Shown: in pieces, positions 1-8,741 of the stretch
Numbering within the stretch: the first letter of the stretch is position 1
Layout: each line of letters opens with the position of its first letter
Origin: Echinicola arenosa
GTDB taxonomy: Bacteria; Bacteroidota; Bacteroidia; Cytophagales; Cyclobacteriaceae
Length of the DNA: 64,000 nucleotides
Reading direction: 5' to 3'
Assembly (NCBI RefSeq): GCF_014841125.1
Contig: NZ_JACYTQ010000009.1
Coordinates: 1-64,000, forward strand
Program-made: the position numbers and the translations under genes
Notes under the pieces: generated by a model
What the model was told of the DNA's origin: nothing
What the model saw: the letters and a program-made list of their open reading frames with translations, nothing else
The model's database searches: none

Positions 1-688
1 ATTAATGATAAAACATGGAATGAATTTAGTGTAAGCAACTGATATTAAACCTATTAAAGCTTTAAAAATCAAACAACTACCGACGTAGGAGGTTTTGTTC
101 AACGAGTGGCTAAACGCATTGCGCATACACTATTTATATTTTACTTTCCTTAAAAGGCCTTCTATTTTGGGTTAAGGCCATTTATCCCATTCTTAAATAT
201 TTGTAAGCATTTGCAATCGGATATATCTATTAAAATTAAGGAATTCGTTAAAAAATAAAATACCATGATTAAGGTATTTTTTACCTGTTGAAATTTATTT
301 ACTTTAATAGGTTTGATTTTAGATTTTGGCTATTCTCTTTTCTGCACCTGACCCCATAACCATAGGCTTTGGCTTATCATATAGCTTTCCTGCTTTTTAT
401 TCAGGAACATTTGTCTCTGATGGTCTTTATCTATGCTTCGCATTTCTCCCGCTATCGGGACAGGCTATTGTGAAAAAGTGAGCTTTCCGAGTCAGCGGGA
501 ATAGCTCGGTAGATGCGCACCTGTGTGCCGCGGCGTAGCGGCGGGGTTTCCTGCCGACGGCCAGCAGGTTTGATTACTCTTTCTTGTAGAAAAAAGTAAG
601 CCAGTAGGGACTGATTATAAGGGTAAAGTTATTCCAATAAAACCCATTTTGGAGTCCACTATAAATCAAATAGAAACAAGATTAAACC
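1..688. repeat. Non-coding left edge with GC-rich intergenic repeat material
   Basis: I find no credible gene here. Bases 1-340 are AT-rich and featureless. From about 400 to 600 the sequence becomes GC-rich and full of short palindromes, for example GCCGACGGC inside a longer imperfect hairpin near 550-570. It ends in a TCTTTCT/AGAAA-type hairpin near 580-597 of the kind often seen in dispersed intergenic repeats of Bacteroidota. The sudden change in base composition and the palindromes suggest a repeat unit rather than a lost gene. No repeat copy of this exact type was seen elsewhere in the window. Confidence 0.4.
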
Positions 689-2071
689 TTACTCTGCTTT
701 GCTGCCGAACACATCCAGGGTGATCTGTACGGTGGTGCCTTCATTTTCGGCGGAGGAAACCAGGAGTTCTCCCTTATGGATTTTAATGATATTCCTCGCC
801 AAGGGCAGGCCGATGCCGTAGCCTTCGTAGTTTTTGGTATTGGAGGCCCGGAAGTAGGGATCATAGATAAACTTCAGCTCGTTTTCCGGAATGCCGATGC
901 CCCGGTCCTTTACGATCATAATGATCTTTTTATTAGCCACGCCAAGTGCCACATTGACGGCTTGGTTATCGGAATACTTGCAGCCATTAAGAACAATATT
1001 GGTCAGGGCCAGGTGCATTAGGGCTTCATTGGCATTGATTTTTAGCAATTCTGGGTTTTCCGGCAACAAACTGAAGTCCAGACAAATCTTGCTGCCCGGG
1101 TTGATCTTTTCGGCAGTGTCCTTGACATCCAGGATCAGCTGATCGATCCGCAGTTTATTGAATTTCTGCCCCTTGCCATCAAAGCCCGTTTGGGCCAGCA
1201 GCAAGAGGGCCTTGGTTTTTTTGTTCAGTTTTTCGGCTTCCTCCAAAATGGTCTGCAGGGAGTTGATGTATTCTTCAGGTTTACGAATCTTGCTTAAGGT
1301 CACATCGGCCTCCCCAATAATGGAGGTCAGCGGGGTATTCAGCTCATGGGAGGCATTGCTGATAAAGTTCTTTTGTGTCTCAAAGGAAGTTTCCAGCCTG
1401 TTCAGCATATCATTGAAGGTCTGGGTCAGCATGCTTACGGTATCGTCATTTTCCCGGTTGACCGGTAACCTCAGGTGCAGGTTGTCGGAGCTGATCTCTT
1501 TTACCTTCTCGATAATATCATTGATAGGCTGGATGATCTTTCTGGAAAACAAAAAGGATACAATAAAGATGATGATCGAAGCAATGGCCAGGGAAGTAAA
1601 GAGCAGGTTCCTCAGGTAAAGCACATGGTGGGTGATAAAGTAGTTCTCTGCCGAAATCACTACCAAGTAGGAATCTCCCGTGACGGCCGTATAGACCGTT
1701 CCATAGTAAAAGGTCTTTTTGTCATTATAGTTGGCCTTTCCCTCTTCCAGTACCTTCTCCACAAAGCTGGCCTTGTACCTGTACAGCTCACTGTCGGACG
1801 GAATCTCCTGGTTGTCCTCCAAAGGAAAAATCCTGATTTCCTCATCCTGCAATTTCTCCAAGTATTCCTGCCTCAGCTCCTGGAGAATATTCCCGTCACT
1901 CTCATGGTCGAGCTGGGACTTGGCCGTGGTAATCGCCCTGATCTCCAGCCGCTTGTAAAAGTCCGTAAAGGCATAATTGGAAATGGAATAATAAATAAAA
2001 GCGCTGAACAGCAAGGTATAACTGACAAAGATGATGATCAGTACATAGATGATCTTGTTCTGTATTTTCAT
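689..2071 (-). CDS. Sensor histidine kinase (HAMP, HisKA, HATPase_c)
   Basis: Membrane sensor kinase of a two-component system, 460 aa. A first membrane segment spans about residues 7-27, a sensory extracytoplasmic loop about 28-154, and a second segment about 155-177, followed by HAMP. The phospho-acceptor is H242 in SHELNTP. The ATP-binding domain shows the N box (LNGCKYSDN, about 361-369), G1 (DRGIGIP) and G2 (GYGIGLPLA). The ATG start overlaps the stop of the upstream response-regulator gene by four bases (ATGA), so the two are translationally coupled. The layout resembles CusS/BaeS-type kinases, but the loop gives no clear clue to the signal. The family assignment is firm; the stimulus is unknown. 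Confidence 0.93.
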   Translation of the reverse strand: MKIQNKIIYVLIIIFVSYTLLFSAFIYYSISNYAFTDFYKRLEIRAITTAKSQLDHESDGNILQELRQEYLEKLQDEEIRIFPLEDNQEIPSDSELYRYKASFVEKVLEEGKANYNDKKTFYYGTVYTAVTGDSYLVVISAENYFITHHVLYLRNLLFTSLAIASIIIFIVSFLFSRKIIQPINDIIEKVKEISSDNLHLRLPVNRENDDTVSMLTQTFNDMLNRLETSFETQKNFISNASHELNTPLTSIIGEADVTLSKIRKPEEYINSLQTILEEAEKLNKKTKALLLLAQTGFDGKGQKFNKLRIDQLILDVKDTAEKINPGSKICLDFSLLPENPELLKINANEALMHLALTNIVLNGCKYSDNQAVNVALGVANKKIIMIVKDRGIGIPENELKFIYDPYFRASNTKNYEGYGIGLPLARNIIKIHKGELLVSSAENEGTTVQITLDVFGSKAE

Positions 2072-2769
2072 TCTCCTTCTTTTAAAACGTAGCCCATACC
2101 GATCACCGTTTGGATCAAACGGCTGCCCCCATATTTTTCAAGTTTTTTCCGGAGGTAATTGATATAAACATCCACCACATTGGTGCCCATATCAAAGTCT
2201 ATCCCCCACACTTCTTCCAAAATATCCACCCGGGAAAGCACCTTTCTTTGGTTTTTGACCAGCATCAGGAGCAAGCGGTATTCGGTGGACGTCAGGGAAA
2301 TGTCAAAGCCAGCCCGGGTCACGGTCTTGGTATCGTCATTGATCAACAAATCAGAAAATTTAAAAATCTCTTCTCCTTCCGTGTCTTCTCCTGCGTCATT
2401 TTTCAGGCCGGACCTTCTCAGCAAAGTCCTTACCCTGGCCTGCAACTCCATAAATTTAAAAGGCTTGGCCAGGTAATCATCAGCTCCCGAGTCCAGGCCC
2501 AGCACGACATTTTCGGTGCTGCCCAGCGCAGTCAAAAATAAGATGGGCGTATCAATCACATTGGTCCTGATTTCCTTGCAGACATCCAGCCCATTCTTAG
2601 AAGGCAGCATGATGTCCAAGATGATCAGGTTAAAGCTCTTGGAAAGCGCCAAGTCCAGGCCCACACTGCCATCCATGGCCACGGTCACATCATAACCGGA
2701 CTCTGTCAAGCCCTTATTGATAAAGGCACTGACATTGGTATCATCTTCTACTAATAGTATTTTTTTCAA
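2068..2769 (-). CDS. OmpR/PhoB-family response regulator
   Basis: DNA-binding response regulator of 233 aa, partner of the kinase that follows it. The receiver domain (about 1-120) has the acidic pair E8/D9-D10, phospho-acceptor D52 in LDIMLP, T80 and K102. The C-terminal winged helix (about 135-230) has the OmpR-type TEYRLL and VWGIDFDMGTNVVDVYINYL motifs. The start is a TTG: the codon two positions upstream is an in-frame stop, and the protein then begins MKKILLVEDD as family members do. The gene overlaps the kinase by four bases. Targets cannot be told from the sequence. Confidence 0.93.
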   Translation of the reverse strand: MKKILLVEDDTNVSAFINKGLTESGYDVTVAMDGSVGLDLALSKSFNLIILDIMLPSKNGLDVCKEIRTNVIDTPILFLTALGSTENVVLGLDSGADDYLAKPFKFMELQARVRTLLRRSGLKNDAGEDTEGEEIFKFSDLLINDDTKTVTRAGFDISLTSTEYRLLLMLVKNQRKVLSRVDILEEVWGIDFDMGTNVVDVYINYLRKKLEKYGGSRLIQTVIGMGYVLKEGE

Positions 2770-3136
2770 AGTCTAAATGGGTTAGGCTATTTATTCCAAA
2801 AATCGTCATTATGATTTATAAGTAAAAATAGACGGTAAAGGTTTCTAAATGGTTATTTTTTTGATGAATTGTCCGGTGGTTAGTTGGAATTTGGGAGTAT
2901 GTAGTATTGAGTTTTGGAGATAGGTTCTTCTGGGCGCTACGCCTTACGGGACAAAACAGGAGTTTAAGCATTATTATTTTGATCGAGCCACAGGGTCGGT
3001 ATTAGTTTTCCCGCAGTGCAACTGTCGGGACAACTTAAACCTGTCTCAATACTCCCCACTCTATACTAGCTCCTATGGTATATATTAATTATTCCCTACA
3101 AAACCAGTAGACTTTTCAAAAGGCTTTCTTACTTTT
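2770..3136. other. Intergenic region between divergent response regulator and HPP genes
   Basis: This 367-base gap carries repeat element A (2903-3053, listed separately) and must hold the promoters of the regulator (minus) and the HPP gene (plus). A TAnnTTTG box lies at its right end, overlapping the HPP start. No small gene is apparent. Confidence 0.5.
2903..3053. repeat. MITE-like intergenic element, copy A
   Basis: About 150 bases bounded by a perfect 9-bp terminal inverted repeat (AGTATTGAG at 2903-2911, CTCAATACT at 3045-3053). An internal 21-base block at 3013-3033 matches the block at 3929-3949 of copy B in 17 of 21 positions. Both copies also share a CTACGCCTT core. It encodes no protein, so any movement would need a transposase from elsewhere. 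It could equally be a REP-like or regulatory repeat. Confidence 0.5.
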
Positions 3137-3137
3137 G
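3130..3137 (+). promoter_or_regulatory. Candidate -7 box (TAnnTTTG) for the HPP gene
   Basis: TACTTTTG fits the Bacteroidota primary-sigma -7 consensus TAnnTTTG. No good -33 TTTG was found at the usual distance. The last base is the G of the GTG that opens the longest reading frame, so a transcript from this box would start inside that frame. Confidence 0.35.
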
Positions 3138-3787
3138 TGGCTCAAACCAAAAGACCAAAATTGGAAAAGCTGAGCAGAGGATACCGGAAAGCCAAATATG
3201 TGGTTTACAAACAAACCATACTAGACCCCATTGATCACCTTTGGACTTTTATTGGAGGCTTTCTGGGCATTGGGATGATTGCCTTTGTCCAATCGGAACT
3301 GCATCATCTTTCCCAGTTGGAAAATGTTTTTCTGATCGGCTCTTTTGGCGCCTCTGCCGTGTTGGTCTATGGTGCCACCAACAGCCCTTTGGCTCAGCCC
3401 AGAAACCTGATCCTGGGCCATACTGTTAGCGCCTTTGTGGGAGTCAGTGTTTTAAAAACCATAGGCCATTTGGATATTTTTTGGCTTACCTGTGCTTTGG
3501 CCGTTTCCCTGTCCATCATCGTGATGCAAATCTTAAAGGCCCTCCATCCTCCGGGAGGAGCCACCGCCCTGATTGCCGTGATTGGCACTTCAAAAATCAA
3601 AGCATTGGGCTATCTCTATGTTTTTAGCCCAGTCTTCACAGGAGCACTGATCCTGCTCTTGATCGCCCTGCTGATCAACAATATCCCCCAAGAACGTCAC
3701 TATCCCTACAACCCAAAAGTTACCCCCTATATGAGCCGCCGGAAAAAGTATTGGCTGAATCTTCAAAGGACATTGGGAGTGAAGTAG
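3137..3787 (+). CDS. HPP-family integral membrane protein
   Basis: Membrane protein of 216 aa with four predicted hydrophobic segments and the family hallmark ALHPPGGATALIAV near residues 134-147, plus NSPLAQPRN near 97-105. HPP proteins are found in bacteria and plastids, and some have been linked to nitrite transport; the substrate here is unknown. The longest frame starts at GTG 3137, but a promoter-like TAnnTTTG box ends on that codon, so the true start may be TTG at 3161 (reading MEKLSRGYRKAK). No ATG is available before the first membrane helix. The gene stands alone between two repeat elements. Confidence 0.85.
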   Translation: MAQTKRPKLEKLSRGYRKAKYVVYKQTILDPIDHLWTFIGGFLGIGMIAFVQSELHHLSQLENVFLIGSFGASAVLVYGATNSPLAQPRNLILGHTVSAFVGVSVLKTIGHLDIFWLTCALAVSLSIIVMQILKALHPPGGATALIAVIGTSKIKALGYLYVFSPVFTGALILLLIALLINNIPQERHYPYNPKVTPYMSRRKKYWLNLQRTLGVK

Positions 3788-3792
3788 TTTGA

Positions 3793-3982
3793 AGTCTTGA
3801 GTCGTGGGTCAGGAGTAATGAGTTTTAGATAGAGGCTCCCTACCGAGGGCTGTTCCCCCGTTGGATTAAAACTACGCCTTTGGCTCAATGAAGGACAATT
3901 GAGCCAAAGGCGTAGTTTTAGAAGCCTCGTAGTACAACTGCTGGGACAATACGAGATAACGATTTCCTCCCGACTCAATACT
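3793..3982. repeat. MITE-like intergenic element, copy B
   Basis: About 190 bases bounded by 12-bp terminal inverted repeats matching at 11 of 12 positions (3793-3804 and 3971-3982), built on the same AGTATTGAG core as copy A. It contains the shared 21-base block at 3929-3949 and a perfect 23-bp hairpin (3867-3889/3898-3920). It lies between the convergent HPP and arylsulfatase genes. Confidence 0.5.
3867..3920. terminator. Perfect 23-bp stem-loop between convergent genes
   Basis: The arms at 3867-3889 and 3898-3920 are exact reverse complements, with an 8-base loop. It sits 80 bases after the HPP stop and 82 bases after the arylsulfatase stop, so it could stop transcription from both sides. 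There is no clear U-tract, and it lies inside repeat element B, so it may be a structural part of the repeat. Confidence 0.5.
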
Positions 3983-4001
3983 TGCTACTGTTTTCCTCTT
4001 A

Positions 4002-5651
4002 CTAATTTTTATGCTTCAATACAGCCTGCACCTTATCCCAAGGTTCTACCTGATGACTCTTCGCCCAGTTTTCCCATAAAGTAGTCATTTCCAAAACCTT
4101 TTCTGGCATCTCGACAGCCAAATCATGGAGCTCTGTCCGGTCCTTTTCCATATCGTAGAGTTCCCACTTTTGGGGGGCATTATTGTTCCATTTCATGACC
4201 AACTTGTACTTTCCATCCCGAACGGCCTTATTGCCTTCATGCTCCCAAAACAGTGGCTTCTGGCGGCTCATCTCTTGGTTTCCACTGATCAGGGGCAACA
4301 GGCTTTCCCCGACAAGCTCAGGCAATGCCTGTCCGTTTTTCTCAGAAGGATAATTGGCTCCAGTCAAGTCCACCAAAGTGCTCATGATATCCGGCAAGTA
4401 ACCATACTGGTTCACCAAACTTCCTTTATGGCCTTCTTCCATCCCGTCCGGCCAATGGACAATCAAAGGGGAGGAAATTCCTCCCTCATGGATCCAGTGC
4501 TTGTATTCTTTAAAAGGCGTATTGGAGGCATTCGCCCAGGATTGGCCATAGGTTAGAAAATAACCTTCCTTGGTTTCCAGTTGCTCCGCAGGACCTCCTC
4601 CCATAGGACCTCCTTCCGCACAGGCGCCATTGTCATCCATAAAAAGGATCAAAGTATTGTCCAGTTCTCCCTTGGATTCCAGATAATCCACCAATTTGCC
4701 GATGTTCTGATCCATACGATCCACTTGGGCTGCATAAATCGCCATTCTGAGGGCCATCTCCTCTTTTTTCTCTTCACTTAGACTCTCCCAATCTTTAGAG
4801 TCCTGAGGGGACAAGGGCCACTCCTCATTGATCAAACCCAGCGCTTTCATATTGGCATAGCGCTCTGCCCGCAAGGCTCCCCAACCATTTTTGTAGCGAT
4901 CTCTGTATTTGTCAATATCCTCCTTCGGAGCCTGAATGGGCCAATGGGGTGAATTATAGGCCAAATACAGAAAAAATGGGGCTTCTTCATCTCCTTCTGT
5001 ATCGCCAATAAATTGTATCGCTTGATCAGTAAAGGCATCTGTCGTGTAATAGTCTGGGTCGGTAATCGAAATAGTATCGTTTTGGGCCGTAATTCCGCGG
5101 GGGTATTCCGGTTTAAAATAATTGCTTGCTCCTGCCAGGATCCCATAATATTGGTCAAAGCCTCTTTGTAAAGGCCACATGTTTTCCTCACTCATCCCCA
5201 AATGCCACTTCCCTGCCATTAAGGTGCGGTAGCCTGCCGACTTAAGCAGTTCTGCAAGTGTCATGGTATTTTGACTTAAAAATCCCCTATAGCCTGGCAT
5301 GTCATAATCATGGTGGTCACTCAAAGGTGGATTGGTCATATGGCCAATGCCTGTCTGATGCGGATGAAGCCCGGTCATCAGGGAGGCACGGGTCGGACAA
5401 CACCTGGCTGTATTATAAAACTGGGTAAACCGAAGGCCGTTCTTGGCCAATTTATCGAGATTGGGCGTTTGGATCTCTCCGCCATAACAGCCCAAATCAG
5501 AATAGCCCATATCATCCGACATGATCAGGACGATATTGGGCTTTTTCTCTTGAATAGTTTCTTCGGTTTTACTTTCCCCACAACTAAAGTGTAGTACCAT
5601 CAAGCCTAATAGGCAATAACTTATCCTGTTTTTTTTCATGGTGGTTATCAT
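4002..5651 (-). CDS. Arylsulfatase (type I, formylglycine-dependent), lipoprotein
   Basis: Sulfate-ester hydrolase of 549 aa. The N-terminus is a lipoprotein signal with C24 in the relaxed lipobox HFSC, so it is probably anchored to the outer membrane or in the periplasm. The metal-binding MSDDMGYSD lies at about 44-52. The formylglycine motif C-x-P-x-R is C84-C85-P86-T87-R88, followed by ASLMTGLHPHQTG. A second in-frame ATG at 5639 gives a shorter signal peptide and is a fair alternative start. It is the last gene of the sulfatase/SusCD locus, set apart by a 403-base gap, and is probably transcribed separately. It depends on a formylglycine-generating enzyme encoded outside this window. The SulfAtlas subgroup is perhaps S1_4, as judged from memory of the family only. 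Confidence 0.92.
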   Translation of the reverse strand: MITTMKKNRISYCLLGLMVLHFSCGESKTEETIQEKKPNIVLIMSDDMGYSDLGCYGGEIQTPNLDKLAKNGLRFTQFYNTARCCPTRASLMTGLHPHQTGIGHMTNPPLSDHHDYDMPGYRGFLSQNTMTLAELLKSAGYRTLMAGKWHLGMSEENMWPLQRGFDQYYGILAGASNYFKPEYPRGITAQNDTISITDPDYYTTDAFTDQAIQFIGDTEGDEEAPFFLYLAYNSPHWPIQAPKEDIDKYRDRYKNGWGALRAERYANMKALGLINEEWPLSPQDSKDWESLSEEKKEEMALRMAIYAAQVDRMDQNIGKLVDYLESKGELDNTLILFMDDNGACAEGGPMGGGPAEQLETKEGYFLTYGQSWANASNTPFKEYKHWIHEGGISSPLIVHWPDGMEEGHKGSLVNQYGYLPDIMSTLVDLTGANYPSEKNGQALPELVGESLLPLISGNQEMSRQKPLFWEHEGNKAVRDGKYKLVMKWNNNAPQKWELYDMEKDRTELHDLAVEMPEKVLEMTTLWENWAKSHQVEPWDKVQAVLKHKN

Positions 5652-6054
5652 AGACTATTAATATGACCTCTTTTGCTATTTGTAAATTTTGACAGAGTCT
5701 ATTGTTTTGAAACAGTATTTTAAATATTGGCTATTGGAAATGGTTTTTCTAGTAGTTAAACTTATTTCCAAGGCTTTACTCTTCATTTCTTTTCCTTAGA
5801 TGAAAAGAAACGAAGCAAAGAAAAATCAAGACACAGCTAAAGCTTCTTCCCACAAGGCCACCGCCGCCCCGCAGCTGTGTCGACCTCCCTGCAATAATAC
5901 CCTTTAAAGTTGAATGACTTTAACTTACCAGCACAAAGCGGTAATAACGGTCTATTCTCATATTGTTCTCAAAGATTTTCGCTGATGGAATTGGTAGCAA
6001 AACGACTTCTGCAATCATCAGAGCTATCTGCGGAAAATTTCATGAATTCATCAT
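5652..6054. repeat. Gap between two sulfatases with repeat-like hairpins
   Basis: No gene is supported. A 9-bp stem with a 7-base loop lies at 5786-5794/5802-5810 (TTTCTTTTC/GAAAAGAAA), followed by an A-rich run. A second 9-bp inverted repeat lies at 5830-5838/5873-5881 around a GC-rich patch. This pairing of an A/T hairpin with a GC-rich hairpin resembles dispersed intergenic repeats common in Bacteroidota. It may also terminate transcription of the upstream sulfatase gene (stop at 6055, minus strand). Confidence 0.4.
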
Positions 6055-7575
6055 TTAAGGTAGTCCAATCGCTTTTGGATATTGATCGAGTTTGGCTTCC
6101 AATTCTTTGACAATGGCTGCTTGATCTGCTGCAATATTCCTGGTTTCCTGAGGGTCATCCAGATAATCATACAACTCATATTCCACCGCTTTATTTTTAT
6201 CCCTCATATGGGTCCATCTCACCATCCTATACCGATCGGTTCGGATGGCTTCCCCTAAATACCCTCCTCTGTTAAAGGCGTGGTATGCATGGTCCTTGAT
6301 GATTTTCCCTCCATCTTTTAAACTCGGTACCAGGTTGGTTCCATCTATGGGTTGTGGTACATCTGGTCTATCCAAACCTGCCAGTGCTGCCAAAGTCGGG
6401 AAGATATCCACCGTTTCAGCAAACTGTTTGGTGCTGCCATTAGGGGAAGTTACTCCTGGAGCCCTGAAAATGATAGGAATTCTATTGGCCTGTTCGTAGT
6501 TGGTATGCTTGGTCCAGATGCCATGATCTCCTAAATGCCAACCATGATCTCCCCAAAGCACTACAATCGTATTTTCATCCAATTCTAACCTTTCCAATTC
6601 CCTGAGCACCTTTCCTACCTGTGCATCCATATAACTTAGACTGGCATAATAGCCATGAACCAACTTCCGCTGCAAATCCTTTTCAAACAATTGCTGCTGG
6701 GTGGGAATGGGAAAAAACTGGTTGATCTCCCCACCATGTTTCATGGCAAACTCTGGCGCATTTTCAGGACTTTTTTCGTAGTCCGCCAATGGCAAGGTTT
6801 CAGGATCATACAGGTCCCAGTATTTTTTGGGCACACTGAAAGGAAGGTGTGGACGGGCAAAACCAACGGCCATAAAGAATGGTTGGTCATCATGGCTCTT
6901 GTGGTAACGCAAACGGTCTATGGCGTGGCGCGCTACCCGGCCATCTGCATAGGCCTCATCAGTGACATCAGGACTTTCCCAAGCAGCTCCTCTTGGCAAT
7001 TCATGATTAGGGGGAGTATCTTTGATATACATCGGGGTATTTTCAAAATATGCCTCTTCCCTGGTCAACTGGCCTTGAGTACTTTCTGGATCCACATATT
7101 CGATCACTTTTTCCTTCCAATGTGGAATGCTCCAAGAAGCTTCATCATTGGTGTTGCCATGACCTATATGGAATACCTTCCCCATGGATTCTGCCGTATA
7201 ACCTGCAGATCTAAAGTACTGGGGCATGGTCACGGCATCAGGTATCACATCCCTAAATTCCTTTCCAAAATTATACAGCCCAGTGCTGGTAGACCTCGAT
7301 CCCAAAATCAAATTGTACCTAGAAGACACGCAAACCGCTTGGTTACAATAAGCTTGGTCAAAACGCATTCCGCTATTCGCCAATTCATCGATATTGGGAC
7401 TGATAGCATGTTCATCACCATAAACACCCAAATTGGGTTTAAGGTCATCCACCAGGATTAAAAGGATATTCGGTTTTTCCTGTTGGGCTTGTACTGGACT
7501 AGCTACAAAGCACAGCAAGGCCAGCATTGTCCAACAAGCCAAGAAAGTTACATTCCTGTTTTTAGTACTTTTCAT
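6055..7575 (-). CDS. Iduronate-2-sulfatase-like sulfatase, secreted
   Basis: Type I sulfatase of 506 aa with a signal peptide ending near PVQA-QQ (residue 30). The metal site begins LVDDLKPNLGVYG (about 41-53), a form typical of iduronate-2-sulfatase-like enzymes. The modified cysteine should be C82 in C-V-S-S-R, where serine replaces the usual proline or alanine. Further family marks are FARPHLPF, DHGWHLGDH and the C-terminal YELYDYLDDPQETRN. It lies 26 bases after the GH43-like gene on the same strand, so it is probably co-transcribed. The likely role is removal of 2-O-type sulfates from sugar units taken up by this locus; the exact substrate is not readable. Confidence 0.9.
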   Translation of the reverse strand: MKSTKNRNVTFLACWTMLALLCFVASPVQAQQEKPNILLILVDDLKPNLGVYGDEHAISPNIDELANSGMRFDQAYCNQAVCVSSRYNLILGSRSTSTGLYNFGKEFRDVIPDAVTMPQYFRSAGYTAESMGKVFHIGHGNTNDEASWSIPHWKEKVIEYVDPESTQGQLTREEAYFENTPMYIKDTPPNHELPRGAAWESPDVTDEAYADGRVARHAIDRLRYHKSHDDQPFFMAVGFARPHLPFSVPKKYWDLYDPETLPLADYEKSPENAPEFAMKHGGEINQFFPIPTQQQLFEKDLQRKLVHGYYASLSYMDAQVGKVLRELERLELDENTIVVLWGDHGWHLGDHGIWTKHTNYEQANRIPIIFRAPGVTSPNGSTKQFAETVDIFPTLAALAGLDRPDVPQPIDGTNLVPSLKDGGKIIKDHAYHAFNRGGYLGEAIRTDRYRMVRWTHMRDKNKAVEYELYDYLDDPQETRNIAADQAAIVKELEAKLDQYPKAIGLP

Positions 7576-7601
7576 TCTATTTACTCAATATGGTTTTTAA
7601 A

Positions 7602-8741
7602 TTATTTCTTCTCAAAAGACTGTGCTTCATCAGGCCCCGGCATGGCATAGTCTGGGTCAAGGGCACGGATATAAATCTCTCCATTACCCATCACTTTCAC
7701 CTCCAAAGGCACAATGGTTGTCCCCTGCTCATTGATGGTCTGGGCGGTTTCTCCCAAATCATGCTGCTGAATTCCTTCATGGTCTACTGGAGGGACATTT
7801 CCATTATAAAAAGCCGTGCACCACCATCTCCCTTCTTTGTCCTGAAAAGGAGTACCATGTCCTAAAAACCGACCAACAAACTTTCTTGGCCCATAAGGCC
7901 CAGTGATATCGTCTGAAGTACAGTAGTAGAGATTATAGGAACCTTTCCGCATTCTATCAGTAGACCAGGCCGTGCCAAAATGCACATATTTGTCACCTAT
8001 TTTCCTTAGGGTAGCACCTTCATGGCCAATCACCCTGTTGGCAGGATCAATGCGTTTGGGTTCGGCCGCCAATCCTTTAAAACCAGGTTTGATCGGTGCA
8101 ATAAACGTATTTCCCCATAGCAAATACCATGTACCGTCATCATCTCTGAACAAACTTGGATCATGTTTATTCCGCATATCATCTCCCATAGGAAAGGTAA
8201 AAGGCCCGGACATCTCATCCCCTTTGGAAATGGCCAAATTGGCTCCACCTTGAACGGGATCTGGAGAGGTGTGAACATAGATCCATTTGCCGTCAACATG
8301 GTACAGTTCCGGAGCCCACAAACGCCAATCGCTAGCAGGCTTTTCATTCAATTTATCCGGCATTTTTTTCGCCCAATACCCTTCGGCCAAATCAAATGGC
8401 TCTCCTAGGTATTCCCAGTCAAAAAGATCCTTGCTTCTCCAAACCCTGACTTTATGCCCCACAATACTGGGCGTGCCAAAGAGTTCCATATTTTGGGCAT
8501 CCAAACCCGTATTATAAGGCTCTGTGGTTTCTCTGGGATCATTGGGTAAAGGAGTGGTTCCAGTCAAATAATAATAACCATCTTTATCCAGTAGGATATA
8601 AGGGTCCCGAATCCAACCATCTTTGAGGTAAATCGCCTGATCATGTGCTTTAAAGGCAGCCTTTTTATCCTGCTGTCCAAAAACAGGCACTGTCATCAAA
8701 TAGCTTATCAAGGCCAAAAGTATATTTTTCTTACTGACCAT
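7602..8741 (-). CDS. Glycoside hydrolase family 43-like protein, secreted
   Basis: Five-bladed beta-propeller glycosidase candidate, 379 aa from the chosen ATG at 8741. That start gives the signal peptide MVSKKNILLALISYLMTVPVFGQ and overlaps the upstream sulfatase stop by 11 bases. A longer frame to 8783 would run through the upstream gene and is unlikely. The catalytic triad can be read as the base Asp in WIRDPYIL, the second Asp in KHDPSLFRDDDG and the acid Glu in GHEGATLRK. GH43 enzymes release xylose, arabinose or galactose units. Between two sulfatases, a role on a desulfated side chain is likely. A GH43-related family with other specificity is also possible. Confidence 0.8.
   Translation of the reverse strand: MVSKKNILLALISYLMTVPVFGQQDKKAAFKAHDQAIYLKDGWIRDPYILLDKDGYYYLTGTTPLPNDPRETTEPYNTGLDAQNMELFGTPSIVGHKVRVWRSKDLFDWEYLGEPFDLAEGYWAKKMPDKLNEKPASDWRLWAPELYHVDGKWIYVHTSPDPVQGGANLAISKGDEMSGPFTFPMGDDMRNKHDPSLFRDDDGTWYLLWGNTFIAPIKPGFKGLAAEPKRIDPANRVIGHEGATLRKIGDKYVHFGTAWSTDRMRKGSYNLYYCTSDDITGPYGPRKFVGRFLGHGTPFQDKEGRWWCTAFYNGNVPPVDHEGIQQHDLGETAQTINEQGTTIVPLEVKVMGNGEIYIRALDPDYAMPGPDEAQSFEKK

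Noticed and set aside
1-42. Open frame of 13 codons to a TGA at the left edge, possibly a gene end
   Set aside because: Too short to support; no composition or motif evidence.
5910-6110. 66-codon plus-strand frame at the sulfatase 3' end
   Set aside because: It partly overlaps the minus-strand sulfatase, resembles no family and lies in repeat-like sequence.
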